Below, in pieces: positions 10,058-18,540 of a stretch of 46,821 nucleotides of DNA; the first letter of the stretch is position 1; each line of letters begins with the position of its first letter. The notes beneath the pieces were generated by a model. That model made no database searches. It saw only the letters and a list, made by a program, of their open reading frames with translations, and was not told the origin of the DNA. The DNA comes from Acidobacteriota bacterium. GTDB lineage: Bacteria > Acidobacteriota > Blastocatellia > RBC074. The position numbers and the translations under genes were made by a program. The stretch covers positions 1-46,821 of the forward strand of contig JAHBSF010000041.1 in NCBI GenBank assembly GCA_019639255.1, read 5' to 3'.

Positions 10058-11748
10058 TCCGCATCCCTCCCCTCGCCGTTCTGACTGCTCGAATCCTCAT
10101 CGTGCGCCTTCAGAGGAAGATTCGCCGTCAGGTTTGCCCCCGCGCCCGGAGATGAATCTATTGTAAGGCTTCCGCCGAGCAGTTCGGCCCGTTCGCGCAT
10201 TCCTGCAAGCCCGTTAGACCGCCCGGCGGCAATGGCGGTCTCGGGATCGAACCCGCAGCCGCGGTCTTCCACCTGCACGGTGAGCAGATCGTCCGACGCC
10301 CATACGTGCACGCTTGCGTTTCCGACCCCGGCGTAGCGGGCGACGTTTGTCAGCGCTTCCTGAATCAGGCGATACGCCGCAGTTTCGATTTCGTGCGCAA
10401 AGCGCCGGCCCTCGATCCCGGTATGAGTGAACTGTATTTCGATGCCGGTTTGTTGCGTATAACGCTCGAAATGCCAGAACAACGCGTGCAGCAGCCCCAG
10501 ATCGTCGAGCATTGCGGGCCGCAGATCGAGCGAGAGGTTTCGAACGCGCCCCATCAATTCGTTCAGGAGTTCCTGCGCCTGGCTCAACCTCTCGCCCATT
10601 GTTTCCGGGGGAAGCCGCAGCGCGGTTCCGAGCAGCAGCTTCAATCCAGTAAGCATCTGCCCGATTTCATCGTGAAGTTCGCGCGCAATCAGCCTGCGCT
10701 CGGACTCCTGCACCTCGACCAGACGGCGCGAAAGCGCGCGCAACTGCTCCTCGCGCGAATGAACGTCTGCAAATAAGCGCGCGTTATCGATCGCCGCCGC
10801 CGCCTGCGCCGTCAACATCTCGGCAAGTTGTCTGTGCTCGGCGGTGAAAAAACCCGGCGCGCCCTTGTCCATCGAGTAAAGGCCGATGACGCGTCCGCGC
10901 GCGGCAAGCGGCACTCCGAGCCAGTTGCGAATAACCGCTCCGCCGCCGATTGTCGCATCCCAGCTCGGCTCCTCTGACGTATCCGGTATCAGAACGCTTT
11001 CGCCCTGAAACAAGATTCTGCCGAGATGAGGATGAGCCTGCGCGTCAAATACGATGCGGCGCATCGGCTCGGATTGCGGCCACTGCTCGTAGCCGTGCGC
11101 CACATAAACGCCGAGCTGAGAATCACCCGTGTGAAGCATCACGCATGCGCTGTCATAAGGAACAAGATGCGCCAGACAATCCAGGAGCGAAGTAAGCACC
11201 TCGTCCAGATTGAGCGACCGCGTGAGTGCAAGATTTGCGGCGCGCAGAGTCTCGGCCGTCTCCCGCGCTCGGCGTTCGGCGTCGTACAGGTCGCGCAGTT
11301 CTGCAGTTCTTTCCGCAACGCGGAGTTCGAGTTCGTCGCGCGCGCGTCGAAGCGCCTCTTCCTGGCGTTTGCGTTCGAACGCGTAGCGAATCGTGCGCGT
11401 GAGCAACTGCTGGTTGACCGCTCCTTTGAAGAGATAATCCTGAGCGCCGAGATGTACGGCCTTCAGCGCAAGCGCATCGTCTCCGGTGCCGGTAAGCGGG
11501 ATGACGGCGACCGAGGGCGAATGCGCCTGCAGGCGCAGGAACGTATCGAGCCCGTGACTGTCGGGCAGTCCGAAATCAAGCAGCACCACGTCTATGCCGC
11601 CGGCGTCGAGACGGTTGAGACCGTCGGCAAGCGTTTCGACCCAATCGCACGAGATCGAATCGTCCCCGCTTTTGATCAGAGCACGAGCGATATGCGCGTG
11701 ACTGCGGTCGTCTTCTATGAGCAGAACATGGATTGGATCTGGGGCCAT
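10054..11748 (-). CDS. Receiver-GAF-HisKA_3 hybrid sensor histidine kinase
   Basis: A 564-residue cytoplasmic kinase without membrane segments. An N-terminal receiver domain (about 1-125) has acidic residues E12, D13 and D14 and predicted phospho-acceptor Asp58 in LLDFGLP. A coiled-coil linker rich in Glu/Arg (about 130-175) follows, then a GAF domain (about 180-330). Next is a NarX-type dimerisation/phospho-acceptor helix with the motif ARELHDEIGQ, and a HATPase domain with GCGFDP and GLAGMRERAELLGG. Having the receiver first means another kinase may feed into it before it acts on the coupled NarL-type regulator. Its start is close to hairpin copy 4, and the ribosome-binding site is weak. 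The GAF ligand is unknown. Confidence 0.93.
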   Translation of the reverse strand: MAPDPIHVLLIEDDRSHAHIARALIKSGDDSISCDWVETLADGLNRLDAGGIDVVLLDFGLPDSHGLDTFLRLQAHSPSVAVIPLTGTGDDALALKAVHLGAQDYLFKGAVNQQLLTRTIRYAFERKRQEEALRRARDELELRVAERTAELRDLYDAERRARETAETLRAANLALTRSLNLDEVLTSLLDCLAHLVPYDSACVMLHTGDSQLGVYVAHGYEQWPQSEPMRRIVFDAQAHPHLGRILFQGESVLIPDTSEEPSWDATIGGGAVIRNWLGVPLAARGRVIGLYSMDKGAPGFFTAEHRQLAEMLTAQAAAAIDNARLFADVHSREEQLRALSRRLVEVQESERRLIARELHDEIGQMLTGLKLLLGTALRLPPETMGERLSQAQELLNELMGRVRNLSLDLRPAMLDDLGLLHALFWHFERYTQQTGIEIQFTHTGIEGRRFAHEIETAAYRLIQEALTNVARYAGVGNASVHVWASDDLLTVQVEDRGCGFDPETAIAAGRSNGLAGMRERAELLGGSLTIDSSPGAGANLTANLPLKAHDEDSSSQNGEGRDAE

Positions 11749-11760
11749 CCTGATAGGGGC

Positions 11761-11853
11761 AGAGATAACGGAACAAACGAAAATTTACGGAACAGACGGA
11801 AAGATTCAGCTTGTTCGCGGCTTTGATTTCATTTCATTTGTTCCGGCATCTCT
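11761..11853. repeat. Hairpin element 4
   Basis: Left arm AGAGATAACGGAACAAACGA; right arm CATTTGTTCCGGCATCTCT, with several mismatches. The middle (GGAACAGACGGAAAGATTC) lacks the loop sequence of copies 1, 3b and 9. It lies between the sialidase-like gene (about 90 bases beyond its stop) and the start of the receiver-kinase gene, 13 bases from that start. Confidence 0.8.
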
Positions 11854-11943
11854 TTTGAGTCTTCGGAAATCTACGCAGTGGAGGCGTCTCGCGGATAATA
11901 ACACATTTTGCGAAAGCGGCATCAACACCCGTGCACGCACTCG

Positions 11944-13200
11944 TCAGCGCCGTCGCCCACGCACGAGCACGACCTGCACTCCCCTGTCGGTCGCCTCGGT
12001 CCAGGCTACGAAGGTACGCCCGACCGTACCCGCAAGCACTGCAGGAAACGACGCCGTTTTGCGGCTGCCCGGCACTACGATCGGCGGCGACGCTTTGCCC
12101 TTCTCGTCTATTTCGACAAGGAACGGCCGCACCGCTCCCCATCCCTCTTTTTCAGCGGGTTCGCGCCCCTGGAATACGAGCAGCAGCCGGCCGTCTTCAG
12201 AAAGCGACATCGACGGATGATTCGTATCGAGCACGCCGCCCGAAACTATAACAGGTCTGGAAAAACTTCGGCCCGAATCATCCGACCAGGCGAGGCGTAT
12301 TCCCGCGTTGGTGCTTTCTGCATCGGAATGCCACGCGACGTACAGCCGTTTGCCCCGGACGGCGAACTGCGGCCCGGTGTGCGGGCAACCGCTGATTTTC
12401 CAGTTGTCGCGAGAGATGAAGACCGGATCGCTGAAGGTTGCGCCGTGATCCCGGGAAACGCTGATCTTCATATCGCGCATATCTTCGCCGTCGACGTTTC
12501 GCCACGCTACAAACACCTCGCCCGCAGCGCCGAATGCAACGGCGGGACGACAGCACGGACACACGTTCCCGGCGATGGGCAGGTTCCGGCTCCAGGTGGC
12601 GCCCTTGTCCGTGGATTTGGTGAAGTAGACGTGCGAGGAGCCGGGTTGAGTATGCTCGGGATCGCGCCCGTCGAGCCATACGGCGTATAGATCGCCGTTC
12701 GGCGCAACGGCGAGATTCGAAAACGCATTCGACGAAGGCGTTGCTTTGTCCGTAACCTTTATCGGTTTATGGAACTTGCGCCCGAAGCGCAGGCTGCGTG
12801 CAAACATCAGATCCGTGCCGCCCTGCGAGTTGTTCTGCTCCCACAGCGCGTAGAACTCGATGCCGTTTATCGCGAGCGTCGGCGAATTTTCACCGTGCGA
12901 ACTCACTACCGCACCGGGTTCGCTGATGGGCGTAAGCGATTCGAACGAATCTCCGAAGTCGCTCGATAAGGCGAGTCCGAACTGCGCCTGATTTCTGTCC
13001 GCACCATATACTACGGGCATATACAAATTCGAGGTGCGCATCAATAGTTTTCCGTGCCGCGACGCGCCTGCGCCGAGTTCGGTCAGAACCGCGCGCGGCG
13101 ATTCCTCAAAAACGTACCCGCCGCCGGGCCGCGCCGTAGCCGTCGCCATTACGGCGGCGACCAGCAATCCTGCCAATATGTAAGACGGTTTATTCTTCAT
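11944..13200 (-). CDS. Secreted sialidase-like (BNR/Asp-box repeat) protein
   Basis: A 418-residue protein with an N-terminal signal peptide (MKNKPSYILAGLLVAAVMAT). Start ATG 13200 is chosen because the longer frame to 13374 runs through repeat 5 and would hide the signal peptide. It contains at least four Asp-box-like repeats of the SxDxGxxW/F type: SSDFGDSFES, STDKGATWSRN, SRDHGATFSDP and SDDSGRSFSRP. This indicates a six-bladed beta-propeller of the sialidase/neuraminidase superfamily. A CPCC motif sits in the middle (GNVCPCCRPAVAFG). Many such propellers are not glycosidases, and I did not identify the arginine triad of true sialidases with confidence, so the activity is open. It lies just downstream of an Oar-like outer-membrane receptor gene. 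Confidence 0.82.
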   Translation of the reverse strand: MKNKPSYILAGLLVAAVMATATARPGGGYVFEESPRAVLTELGAGASRHGKLLMRTSNLYMPVVYGADRNQAQFGLALSSDFGDSFESLTPISEPGAVVSSHGENSPTLAINGIEFYALWEQNNSQGGTDLMFARSLRFGRKFHKPIKVTDKATPSSNAFSNLAVAPNGDLYAVWLDGRDPEHTQPGSSHVYFTKSTDKGATWSRNLPIAGNVCPCCRPAVAFGAAGEVFVAWRNVDGEDMRDMKISVSRDHGATFSDPVFISRDNWKISGCPHTGPQFAVRGKRLYVAWHSDAESTNAGIRLAWSDDSGRSFSRPVIVSGGVLDTNHPSMSLSEDGRLLLVFQGREPAEKEGWGAVRPFLVEIDEKGKASPPIVVPGSRKTASFPAVLAGTVGRTFVAWTEATDRGVQVVLVRGRRR

Positions 13201-13265
13201 AGCTTGAAACCTCTGAGTAGGCGTCCGATGGTAATCCTCGTTTCCGTCAATTTTCGGTTTGGTGG

Positions 13266-13366
13266 TAAGGAGATAACGGAACAGACGAAATGAAACGAAA
13301 ATTACGGAATAATTGAATAGTTTCTCATGTTCCGTTTTATTCCGTCCGTTCCGTTTTTCTCTCCTA
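13266..13366. repeat. Hairpin element 5, with stop-anchored flank
   Basis: Left arm GGAGATAACGGAACAGACGA, right arm CCGTCCGTTCCGTTTTTCTC. The centre retains AAAATTACGGAAT. On its right side a flank of about 24 bases leads to the TGA of the Oar-like gene (13391-13393). That flank resembles the ones following the aminotransferase and membrane-fusion genes (on the minus strand: ATCAAACCGCACGAC directly after the stop). Confidence 0.85.
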
Positions 13367-13390
13367 CGTTCCAATGTCGTGCGGTTTGAT

Positions 13391-16333
13391 TCAGAAAATC
13401 AGGCGCGCGGCAATCTGCGCCCGTCGCGGCTCGAAAGCCGACGTATATCTCCCGAAATTAGGCGATGCCAGAACGGTATCCACCGCATTGAAGTTTGCGA
13501 CATTGAAGGCGTTGAACAGTTCTCCGCGCAGTTGCACGCGCAGGTTTTCGGTAACGCGAAAATCCTTGGACAACGAAAACCCTACGTCCACGAGTCCGTC
13601 GCCGCGTTCGGTATTCCTGCCGAGGGTTCCCAGAACTCCGGCTGCGGGCGTCAACTGCGCCCTGGTTGCGCCGCCCGAGAGTTGGACGGGCGCGGCGCAC
13701 GAACCGCAGCGCACGAGCGAGCCCGGAATATCAAGCAACCGGTTATTGTTGCTTGCATTCAGATTGTTCGTGCCCGAATAGAGCGTGAATGTTCTGCCGG
13801 ATTGCACCGACGCCACGCTGCTCAAACTCCATCCGCCAATCCAGCGGTTACCGGCGAAAAACGGCGCCCGCCAGATGCCCGTGAGCGTCAGTATGTGCGG
13901 GATATCGAACTCCGACCGTCCGCGGTCCAGCCGCAGGTTGCGTTCGTCGAGCGGTATCAGCGTGCGGTCGAGCCCCGCATTGGTCGATGTCAATCCGGAT
14001 ACGTCATCGAGATACTTCGAGAAGGTGTAAGCCGCCCGCACCTGAAGATCGGCGGTGATGCGCTGCGACCAGTTCATCTGCAACGAGTGATAGCTGCTGT
14101 TGGCCGAAGTCTCGAGCACGCTCACAACCCCCAGCGTGCGATCCGGACGTACGAACCCGGCGGCGTTCTCTCCTCCGTTCGGCAGCCGCAAGCGCGACTC
14201 CTTGCGCCCGAGCGTGCCTACATACGCGGCGCTGACGGTGGATTGCGAATTCCACAACTCGCGCTCAACCGTCAGATTGATGTGCTGCGCGTAAGGAGTC
14301 GCGGCGTCGGGGTTCGGAATCACCAGCCCGCTCGGTATCGCCGCAGTTGCGTTTCCGAGCAGATCCGGGAACTGCGGGCTTGACGCCGTGAATGTCTGAA
14401 TAAGCGGCGGGTTGTACCGCGTAAGTCCGAGAAAGACCGTCTCGAGCGCGTTGTAGTAAATTCCGTACCCGCCGCGAAGAACCGTCTTCGGCCGCACCTG
14501 CCACGCAAAGCCGAAACGCGGCGCAAAGTTGTTCCTGTCCGTAGCCAGCAGGTACTCGGACGGAATGCGCCCTTTGGCCTCGTTGAGCGCGGTATTGAGT
14601 TCGTAGCGCAATCCCAGGTTGAGCGTCAGACCGGGAGTGATGCGCCAATCGTCCTGCACATAGGAATGCCATTCGGTCCTGCGCAGTCCTATGCGCGGAT
14701 TGCCCGTGCGCCGCAGGTACGACGCCGGTCTGCCGCTTATGAAATCGTTGATGTTATTGAATACGAGCTGCCCGCGGTAGGCGTTGTCCAGATTCCCGTC
14801 GTTGACCTGAACCCGCCGCACCGACGACCCGAACTTGACTGCGTGCGCGCCGAGGCTCCAGGTTACATCGTCGTTGAACTGATAGTTGTTCAGAAACTCG
14901 TATTTGTTCACAAACGGCTGCACGCCGATAGAGGTAAGGCCGTTGACGCGCAACTGCCCTACCTCGCCGTTGATCGCCGGATTGCCCAGAAACAGGAGAT
15001 TCTCCGACGGCGTATCGAGGGATTCGGTTCGATTGAATCCGAACCGCGCCTCGTTGAGCAGGTTAGGCGCCGCAGACCAGGTGTGCTGTATGCTTGCGCT
15101 CATCGTCGTTCTCAGAACGTCGTTTCCGCCCTCGATGACGCCCGCAAAACCGCCCTGATAATCGCTCACGGCTTTTGCATTGTTGAACCGCACCATCAAT
15201 CGCTGATTTTCAGTCAGCAACGCGTCCCCGCGAATGAGCCACGTGTTCAGGTTGGTGTTTCGGGCTAGCCCGAAATTGAAGGTCGTAGCTCCGCCGATCG
15301 GCAACGGGTAGAGTTCGATCAGCGGTTTTACCGCGGGCGCCGCCGCCAGACGCTGCTCCTCGGTGGGAACCTGGAAGAGCGAGGACTGCAAGCCGCGCAC
15401 GCGGTAGGTTTCAAACTGCCCGAATATCCACGCACGATTCTTTATCGCCGGACCGCCGAGCGTAAAACCCGCGAGGTTGGTGCGGTTCGAGGGTTTGACC
15501 CTATCCAGCGCATTGCGTGCAGAAAGCGCTGAATTGTTGTGATACTCGTAGACCGAACCGTGGAAATCGTTCGAGCCCGATTTCGTCACGATGCTGACGA
15601 TGCCGCCGGAATTACGCCCGTATTCGGCCTTGAAGTTGTGCGTCAGCACCTCAAAACCGGCTATCGCCTCCTGACTGACAAGCTGTTCGTTGGCGCCGCG
15701 CCCGGCGATCGTCCCCGTGTTCGGGTCGTTGTTGTCTACCGAATCGATCAGGTAGTTGTTGTTGATTGCGCGCTGACCGCTTACGGAAAACGGCTGATGC
15801 GCGCGCGTAGATAGTGCCACTCCGGGTGCGGTTCGCGCCTGCGTGTAGAAGTTGCGCCCCTGCGCGCCGGCGGGAGTCGGCAGATCGTTCATCTCCTCGG
15901 CGCTGAAACTGCGCGCAAGCTTTACATCGTCGGTGCGCAATGAGGTCGCCGAATCAGCGACCACCCGCACGGTTTCATCAAGCCGCGCGGGCTGCAAGAT
16001 GATATCGAGCCGCGCATGCCCGCCCAGACTCGCCTCGATGCGCCCGCTCTCGTAATCGGCGAAGCCCGATTGTGCGACCCTTATCAGATACGTCCCGGGG
16101 TCCAGCCCCGGAAAATGAAACTCGCCCTGCGCCCCGGCCGCAACCGTGCGAACCAGCCCGCGCTTTTGATCGACTACCGAGACCGCAGCCCCGGCAACCG
16201 CAGCCCCCGCTGCATCCACTACACGCCCCGAAACACTCGACTTTATGTTCTGCCCCGCAACGGAAGCCGCAATCAACGATAAAATCACCAGAGCCGCCGG
16301 TAATTGGGCGCCCCTGTACATACTTCTGTACAT
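13391..16333 (-). CDS. Oar-like TonB-dependent outer-membrane protein with carboxypeptidase-regulatory domain
   Basis: A 980-residue predicted outer-membrane receptor of the type expanded in acidobacteria. Start ATG 16333 follows GGGAGGAG with 9-base spacing; a second in-frame ATG lies 12 bases further in. After a signal peptide (AALVILSLIAASVAGQ), a CarboxypepD_reg-like beta-sandwich spans about residues 35-115 (SVSGRVVDAAGAAVAGAAVS). A plug-like domain follows (QPFSVSGQRAINNNYLIDSV, GGIVSIVTKSGSN). Then comes a long beta-barrel with aromatic-rich strands, ending in AQIAARLIF with a terminal Phe. The role is probably uptake or surface binding of a large substrate such as polysaccharide or peptide; the substrate is unknown. 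The sialidase-like gene downstream could share it. A half hairpin repeat lies about 43 bases upstream of the start. Confidence 0.92.
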   Translation of the reverse strand: MYRSMYRGAQLPAALVILSLIAASVAGQNIKSSVSGRVVDAAGAAVAGAAVSVVDQKRGLVRTVAAGAQGEFHFPGLDPGTYLIRVAQSGFADYESGRIEASLGGHARLDIILQPARLDETVRVVADSATSLRTDDVKLARSFSAEEMNDLPTPAGAQGRNFYTQARTAPGVALSTRAHQPFSVSGQRAINNNYLIDSVDNNDPNTGTIAGRGANEQLVSQEAIAGFEVLTHNFKAEYGRNSGGIVSIVTKSGSNDFHGSVYEYHNNSALSARNALDRVKPSNRTNLAGFTLGGPAIKNRAWIFGQFETYRVRGLQSSLFQVPTEEQRLAAAPAVKPLIELYPLPIGGATTFNFGLARNTNLNTWLIRGDALLTENQRLMVRFNNAKAVSDYQGGFAGVIEGGNDVLRTTMSASIQHTWSAAPNLLNEARFGFNRTESLDTPSENLLFLGNPAINGEVGQLRVNGLTSIGVQPFVNKYEFLNNYQFNDDVTWSLGAHAVKFGSSVRRVQVNDGNLDNAYRGQLVFNNINDFISGRPASYLRRTGNPRIGLRRTEWHSYVQDDWRITPGLTLNLGLRYELNTALNEAKGRIPSEYLLATDRNNFAPRFGFAWQVRPKTVLRGGYGIYYNALETVFLGLTRYNPPLIQTFTASSPQFPDLLGNATAAIPSGLVIPNPDAATPYAQHINLTVERELWNSQSTVSAAYVGTLGRKESRLRLPNGGENAAGFVRPDRTLGVVSVLETSANSSYHSLQMNWSQRITADLQVRAAYTFSKYLDDVSGLTSTNAGLDRTLIPLDERNLRLDRGRSEFDIPHILTLTGIWRAPFFAGNRWIGGWSLSSVASVQSGRTFTLYSGTNNLNASNNNRLLDIPGSLVRCGSCAAPVQLSGGATRAQLTPAAGVLGTLGRNTERGDGLVDVGFSLSKDFRVTENLRVQLRGELFNAFNVANFNAVDTVLASPNFGRYTSAFEPRRAQIAARLIF

Positions 16334-16375
16334 AAATAACACTCCTCCCGGACTAACCCGGACCACGCAACAAAC

Positions 16376-16427
16376 TTTCCGTTTGTTCCGTACATTTCCG
16401 TTTGTTCCGTTATCTATCTTTCCTCCC
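16376..16427. repeat. Half hairpin element 6 (right arm only)
   Basis: Only the right arm is recognisable: TTTCCGTTTGTTCCGTACAT, then TTTCCGTTTGTTCCGTTATC, then CTTTCCTCCC. The TTTCCGTTTGTTCCGT unit is thus present twice in tandem. No complementary left arm lies to its left; the Oar-like gene starts 43 bases away. Confidence 0.75.
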
Positions 16428-16538
16428 AAACAGAGAATCGCTGCGATTACGCACGCTGCGATAACCCCCGGAAAAGGGGATGCACGCGAGCCGGCTTTCT
16501 ACCGATCGCGAATGATTGCTGTTTGAAGGCTATTTCAG

Positions 16539-17027
16539 TCAGAGGAGGGATTGAGGAGGGCCGCGTGGTGCATGAGAATCGGCGAGCAATGCATCGCGAG
16601 CCAGACGCGGGGCGCGGATGCTGATCGGGCGGATTGCATCGAGTGCGATCAGGTACGCGGGCGCTGCGGATGCATTAAAAGCAAAGTTTCGCGCACCGGC
16701 GGGAATCTGCGCGCAGGGCTGTTGGCACGGCGAACCGATCTGGACGGCTGCCATCTCGCCGGGCAGTGCGCCCGTAGCTGAGAAATCATCTTCGCCCTGC
16801 GAATGATCGTGATGTTTGTGGGAGCGGTCGGCTGCTTTGCGGCGGGCGGAAGCGGACGAACCCATATTGCACGAGCAGTAGCCCTGTGCAAGGCAACACT
16901 CCATCCCGCATTCCGACGCTTCTGGCAGGGCGAACCTTAAGGGCGGCGCCGCCCAGCCCGACAGCAATACCAGTATCAGGCCGGCGGCCCCGAGTTTTTC
17001 GACTGCTTGTCGCTTCCACAGGTTCAC
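16539..17027 (-). CDS. Small Cys/His-rich exported or membrane-anchored protein, unknown function
   Basis: A 162-residue protein not assigned to a known family. It begins with GTG at 17027, overlapping the DUF1501 stop in GTGA, so it is probably translationally coupled to that gene. The N terminus is a likely signal peptide or membrane anchor ([18 protein letters not shown]). It is followed by a cysteine cluster [14 protein letters not shown] (about residues 40-53), a basic/histidine stretch [14 protein letters not shown] (about 69-82), and a second Cys pair SPCQQPC near residue 100. These are possible metal- or redox-cofactor ligands, which would suit an extracytoplasmic protein. No enzyme motif is visible. 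Coding status is supported by the coupling and the organised N terminus, not by homology. Confidence 0.7.
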   Translation of the reverse strand: MNLWKRQAVEKLGAAGLILVLLSGWAAPPLRFALPEASECGMECCLAQGYCSCNMGSSASARRKAADRSHKHHDHSQGEDDFSATGALPGEMAAVQIGSPCQQPCAQIPAGARNFAFNASAAPAYLIALDAIRPISIRAPRLARDALLADSHAPRGPPQSLL

Positions 17028-18463
17028 GCCAGAAGCTTTTCTACTACCAGTCCAAATACATCGGTCAACCTATAATCGCGCCCCTGAAACCTGAAAGTCA
17101 ACCGCTCGTGATCGAAGCCGAGCAGGTGCAGCAGCGTCGCGTGCAGGTCGTGCACGTGTACGGGATCTTCGGCGATGTTGAATCCGAGATCGTCGGTTTG
17201 CCCGAGCGTCAATCCGCGTTTCACGCCGCCGCCCGCAAGCCACATCGTAAACGCCTTGTTGTGATGATCGCGGCCTTTGCTGCGGCCCGCGTCCGGATCG
17301 CTTTCCACCATAGGCGTGCGGCCGAACTCTCCGCCCCAGATTACGATCGTATCGTCGAGCAACCCGCGCTGCTTGAGATCTTTTATCAAAGCCGCGTTCG
17401 CCTGATCGGTCTGTTTGCACTGCGAGCGGACGCCCTTGACCACTTCGCTGTGATGATCCCACGCTTCGTGGAAAAGCTGCACAAAACGCACTCCGCGTTC
17501 GATCATTCGCCGCGCCAGCAAACAGTTCATCGCATACGAGGCTTTTCCCGGTGTGACCCCGTACATATCGAGCGTTTGTTTCGATTCTTTCGATATGTCC
17601 ATCAGTTCGGGGGCCGACTCCTGCATGCGATACGCCATCTCGAACGAATTGATGCGCGTCGCGATCTCCGGATCTCCCGTGACTTCCAGATGCCGCTCGT
17701 TAAGCTCTTTCAGAACATCCAAAGATTCGCGCTGCATCCGGCGCGTCACTCCCCGGGGATTCGAAAGCGACAGTATCGGATCGCCCGAACGCCTGAACAG
17801 CACGCCCTGATAATATGTCGGCAGAAAACCGCACCCGAAATTCGAGGCGCCTCCGCTCAAACCTCCGGCGGATGAAAGCACCACGAATGCGGGCAGATCC
17901 TGCGTTTCCGAACCCAGGCCGTAGGTCACCCACGAGCCGAGGCTCGGACGGCCGAACTGCACGCTGCCGGTGTTCATCAGTATCTGCCCGGGCGCGTGAT
18001 TGATCGCGTCGGTACGCATGGAACGAATGATTGCAAGTTCATCGGCGACTCCGGCCAGATACGGCATCGCATCGGAAATCTCGGCGCCCGATTGTCCGTG
18101 TTTTGCAAACCTGAACTCCGAGGCGTAAAGACCCGCATCGGGCCGTATGAAGGCGTAATCGATTCCCTTTGCGATCTCCTGCGGCACGGGTTTGCCGTTG
18201 TATCTGACCAGTTCGGGTTTGTAATCAAACAGGTCGAGCTGCGACGGAGCGCCCGCCTGAAAGAGATAAATCACGCGCTTGGCCTTCGGCTCAAAATGCG
18301 GCGCTTTCGCCGCAAGCGGACCCTGCTGTGCGCAGGCCGATGTCCTGTTGCCGAGCAGACTCGCAAGCGCAATCGAACCAAGTCCGACGCCGCATTCTTT
18401 GAAGAAATGCCGCCGCGTCAACAGCCTCCGAACCTCAACAGCGATTTCTTCCGCGTATTTCAT
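17024..18463 (-). CDS. DUF1501 family protein with Tat-type signal
   Basis: A 479-residue DUF1501 protein, a family related to the alkaline phosphatase/sulfatase fold and usually encoded beside DUF1549/DUF1553 proteins. A twin-arginine signal, [20 protein letters not shown], starts near residue 14, indicating export of a folded protein. Family segments visible: [55 protein letters not shown] and [17 protein letters not shown]. Conserved Asp/His residues in the last two fit metal binding. ATG 18463 is the chosen start. An alternative in-frame ATG overlaps the PSD1 stop (ATGA at about 18541) and would add 27 residues encoded by a hairpin-repeat half-arm. Its substrate is unknown. Confidence 0.9.
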   Translation of the reverse strand: MKYAEEIAVEVRRLLTRRHFFKECGVGLGSIALASLLGNRTSACAQQGPLAAKAPHFEPKAKRVIYLFQAGAPSQLDLFDYKPELVRYNGKPVPQEIAKGIDYAFIRPDAGLYASEFRFAKHGQSGAEISDAMPYLAGVADELAIIRSMRTDAINHAPGQILMNTGSVQFGRPSLGSWVTYGLGSETQDLPAFVVLSSAGGLSGGASNFGCGFLPTYYQGVLFRRSGDPILSLSNPRGVTRRMQRESLDVLKELNERHLEVTGDPEIATRINSFEMAYRMQESAPELMDISKESKQTLDMYGVTPGKASYAMNCLLARRMIERGVRFVQLFHEAWDHHSEVVKGVRSQCKQTDQANAALIKDLKQRGLLDDTIVIWGGEFGRTPMVESDPDAGRSKGRDHHNKAFTMWLAGGGVKRGLTLGQTDDLGFNIAEDPVHVHDLHATLLHLLGFDHERLTFRFQGRDYRLTDVFGLVVEKLLA

Positions 18464-18494
18464 AACTCGTCCCGTAATTTCTGCAACTTCCGCC

Positions 18495-18533
18495 CTTTTC
18501 CGGTCTTTTCCGCCTATTCCGCGTATTCCGCGG
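18495..18533. repeat. Variant half-arm of the hairpin repeat
   Basis: Tandem TTCCGCCTATTCCGCGTATT units between PSD1 and DUF1501. They have the same TTCCG-N-TATTCCG rhythm as the hairpin arms, but with GCG in place of TTT. No opposite arm was seen. It may be a diverged remnant or part of an N-terminally extended DUF1501 gene. Confidence 0.45.
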
Positions 18534-18540
18534 TTCAGTT

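Noticed and set aside
9800-12700. Long plus-strand frames antisense to the two-component and sialidase genes.
   Set aside because: They are shadows of the minus-strand genes, with basic, domain-free translations.
13201-13374. N-terminal extension of the sialidase-like protein to 13374.
   Set aside because: The added codons run through hairpin 5 and the signal peptide starts at 13200.
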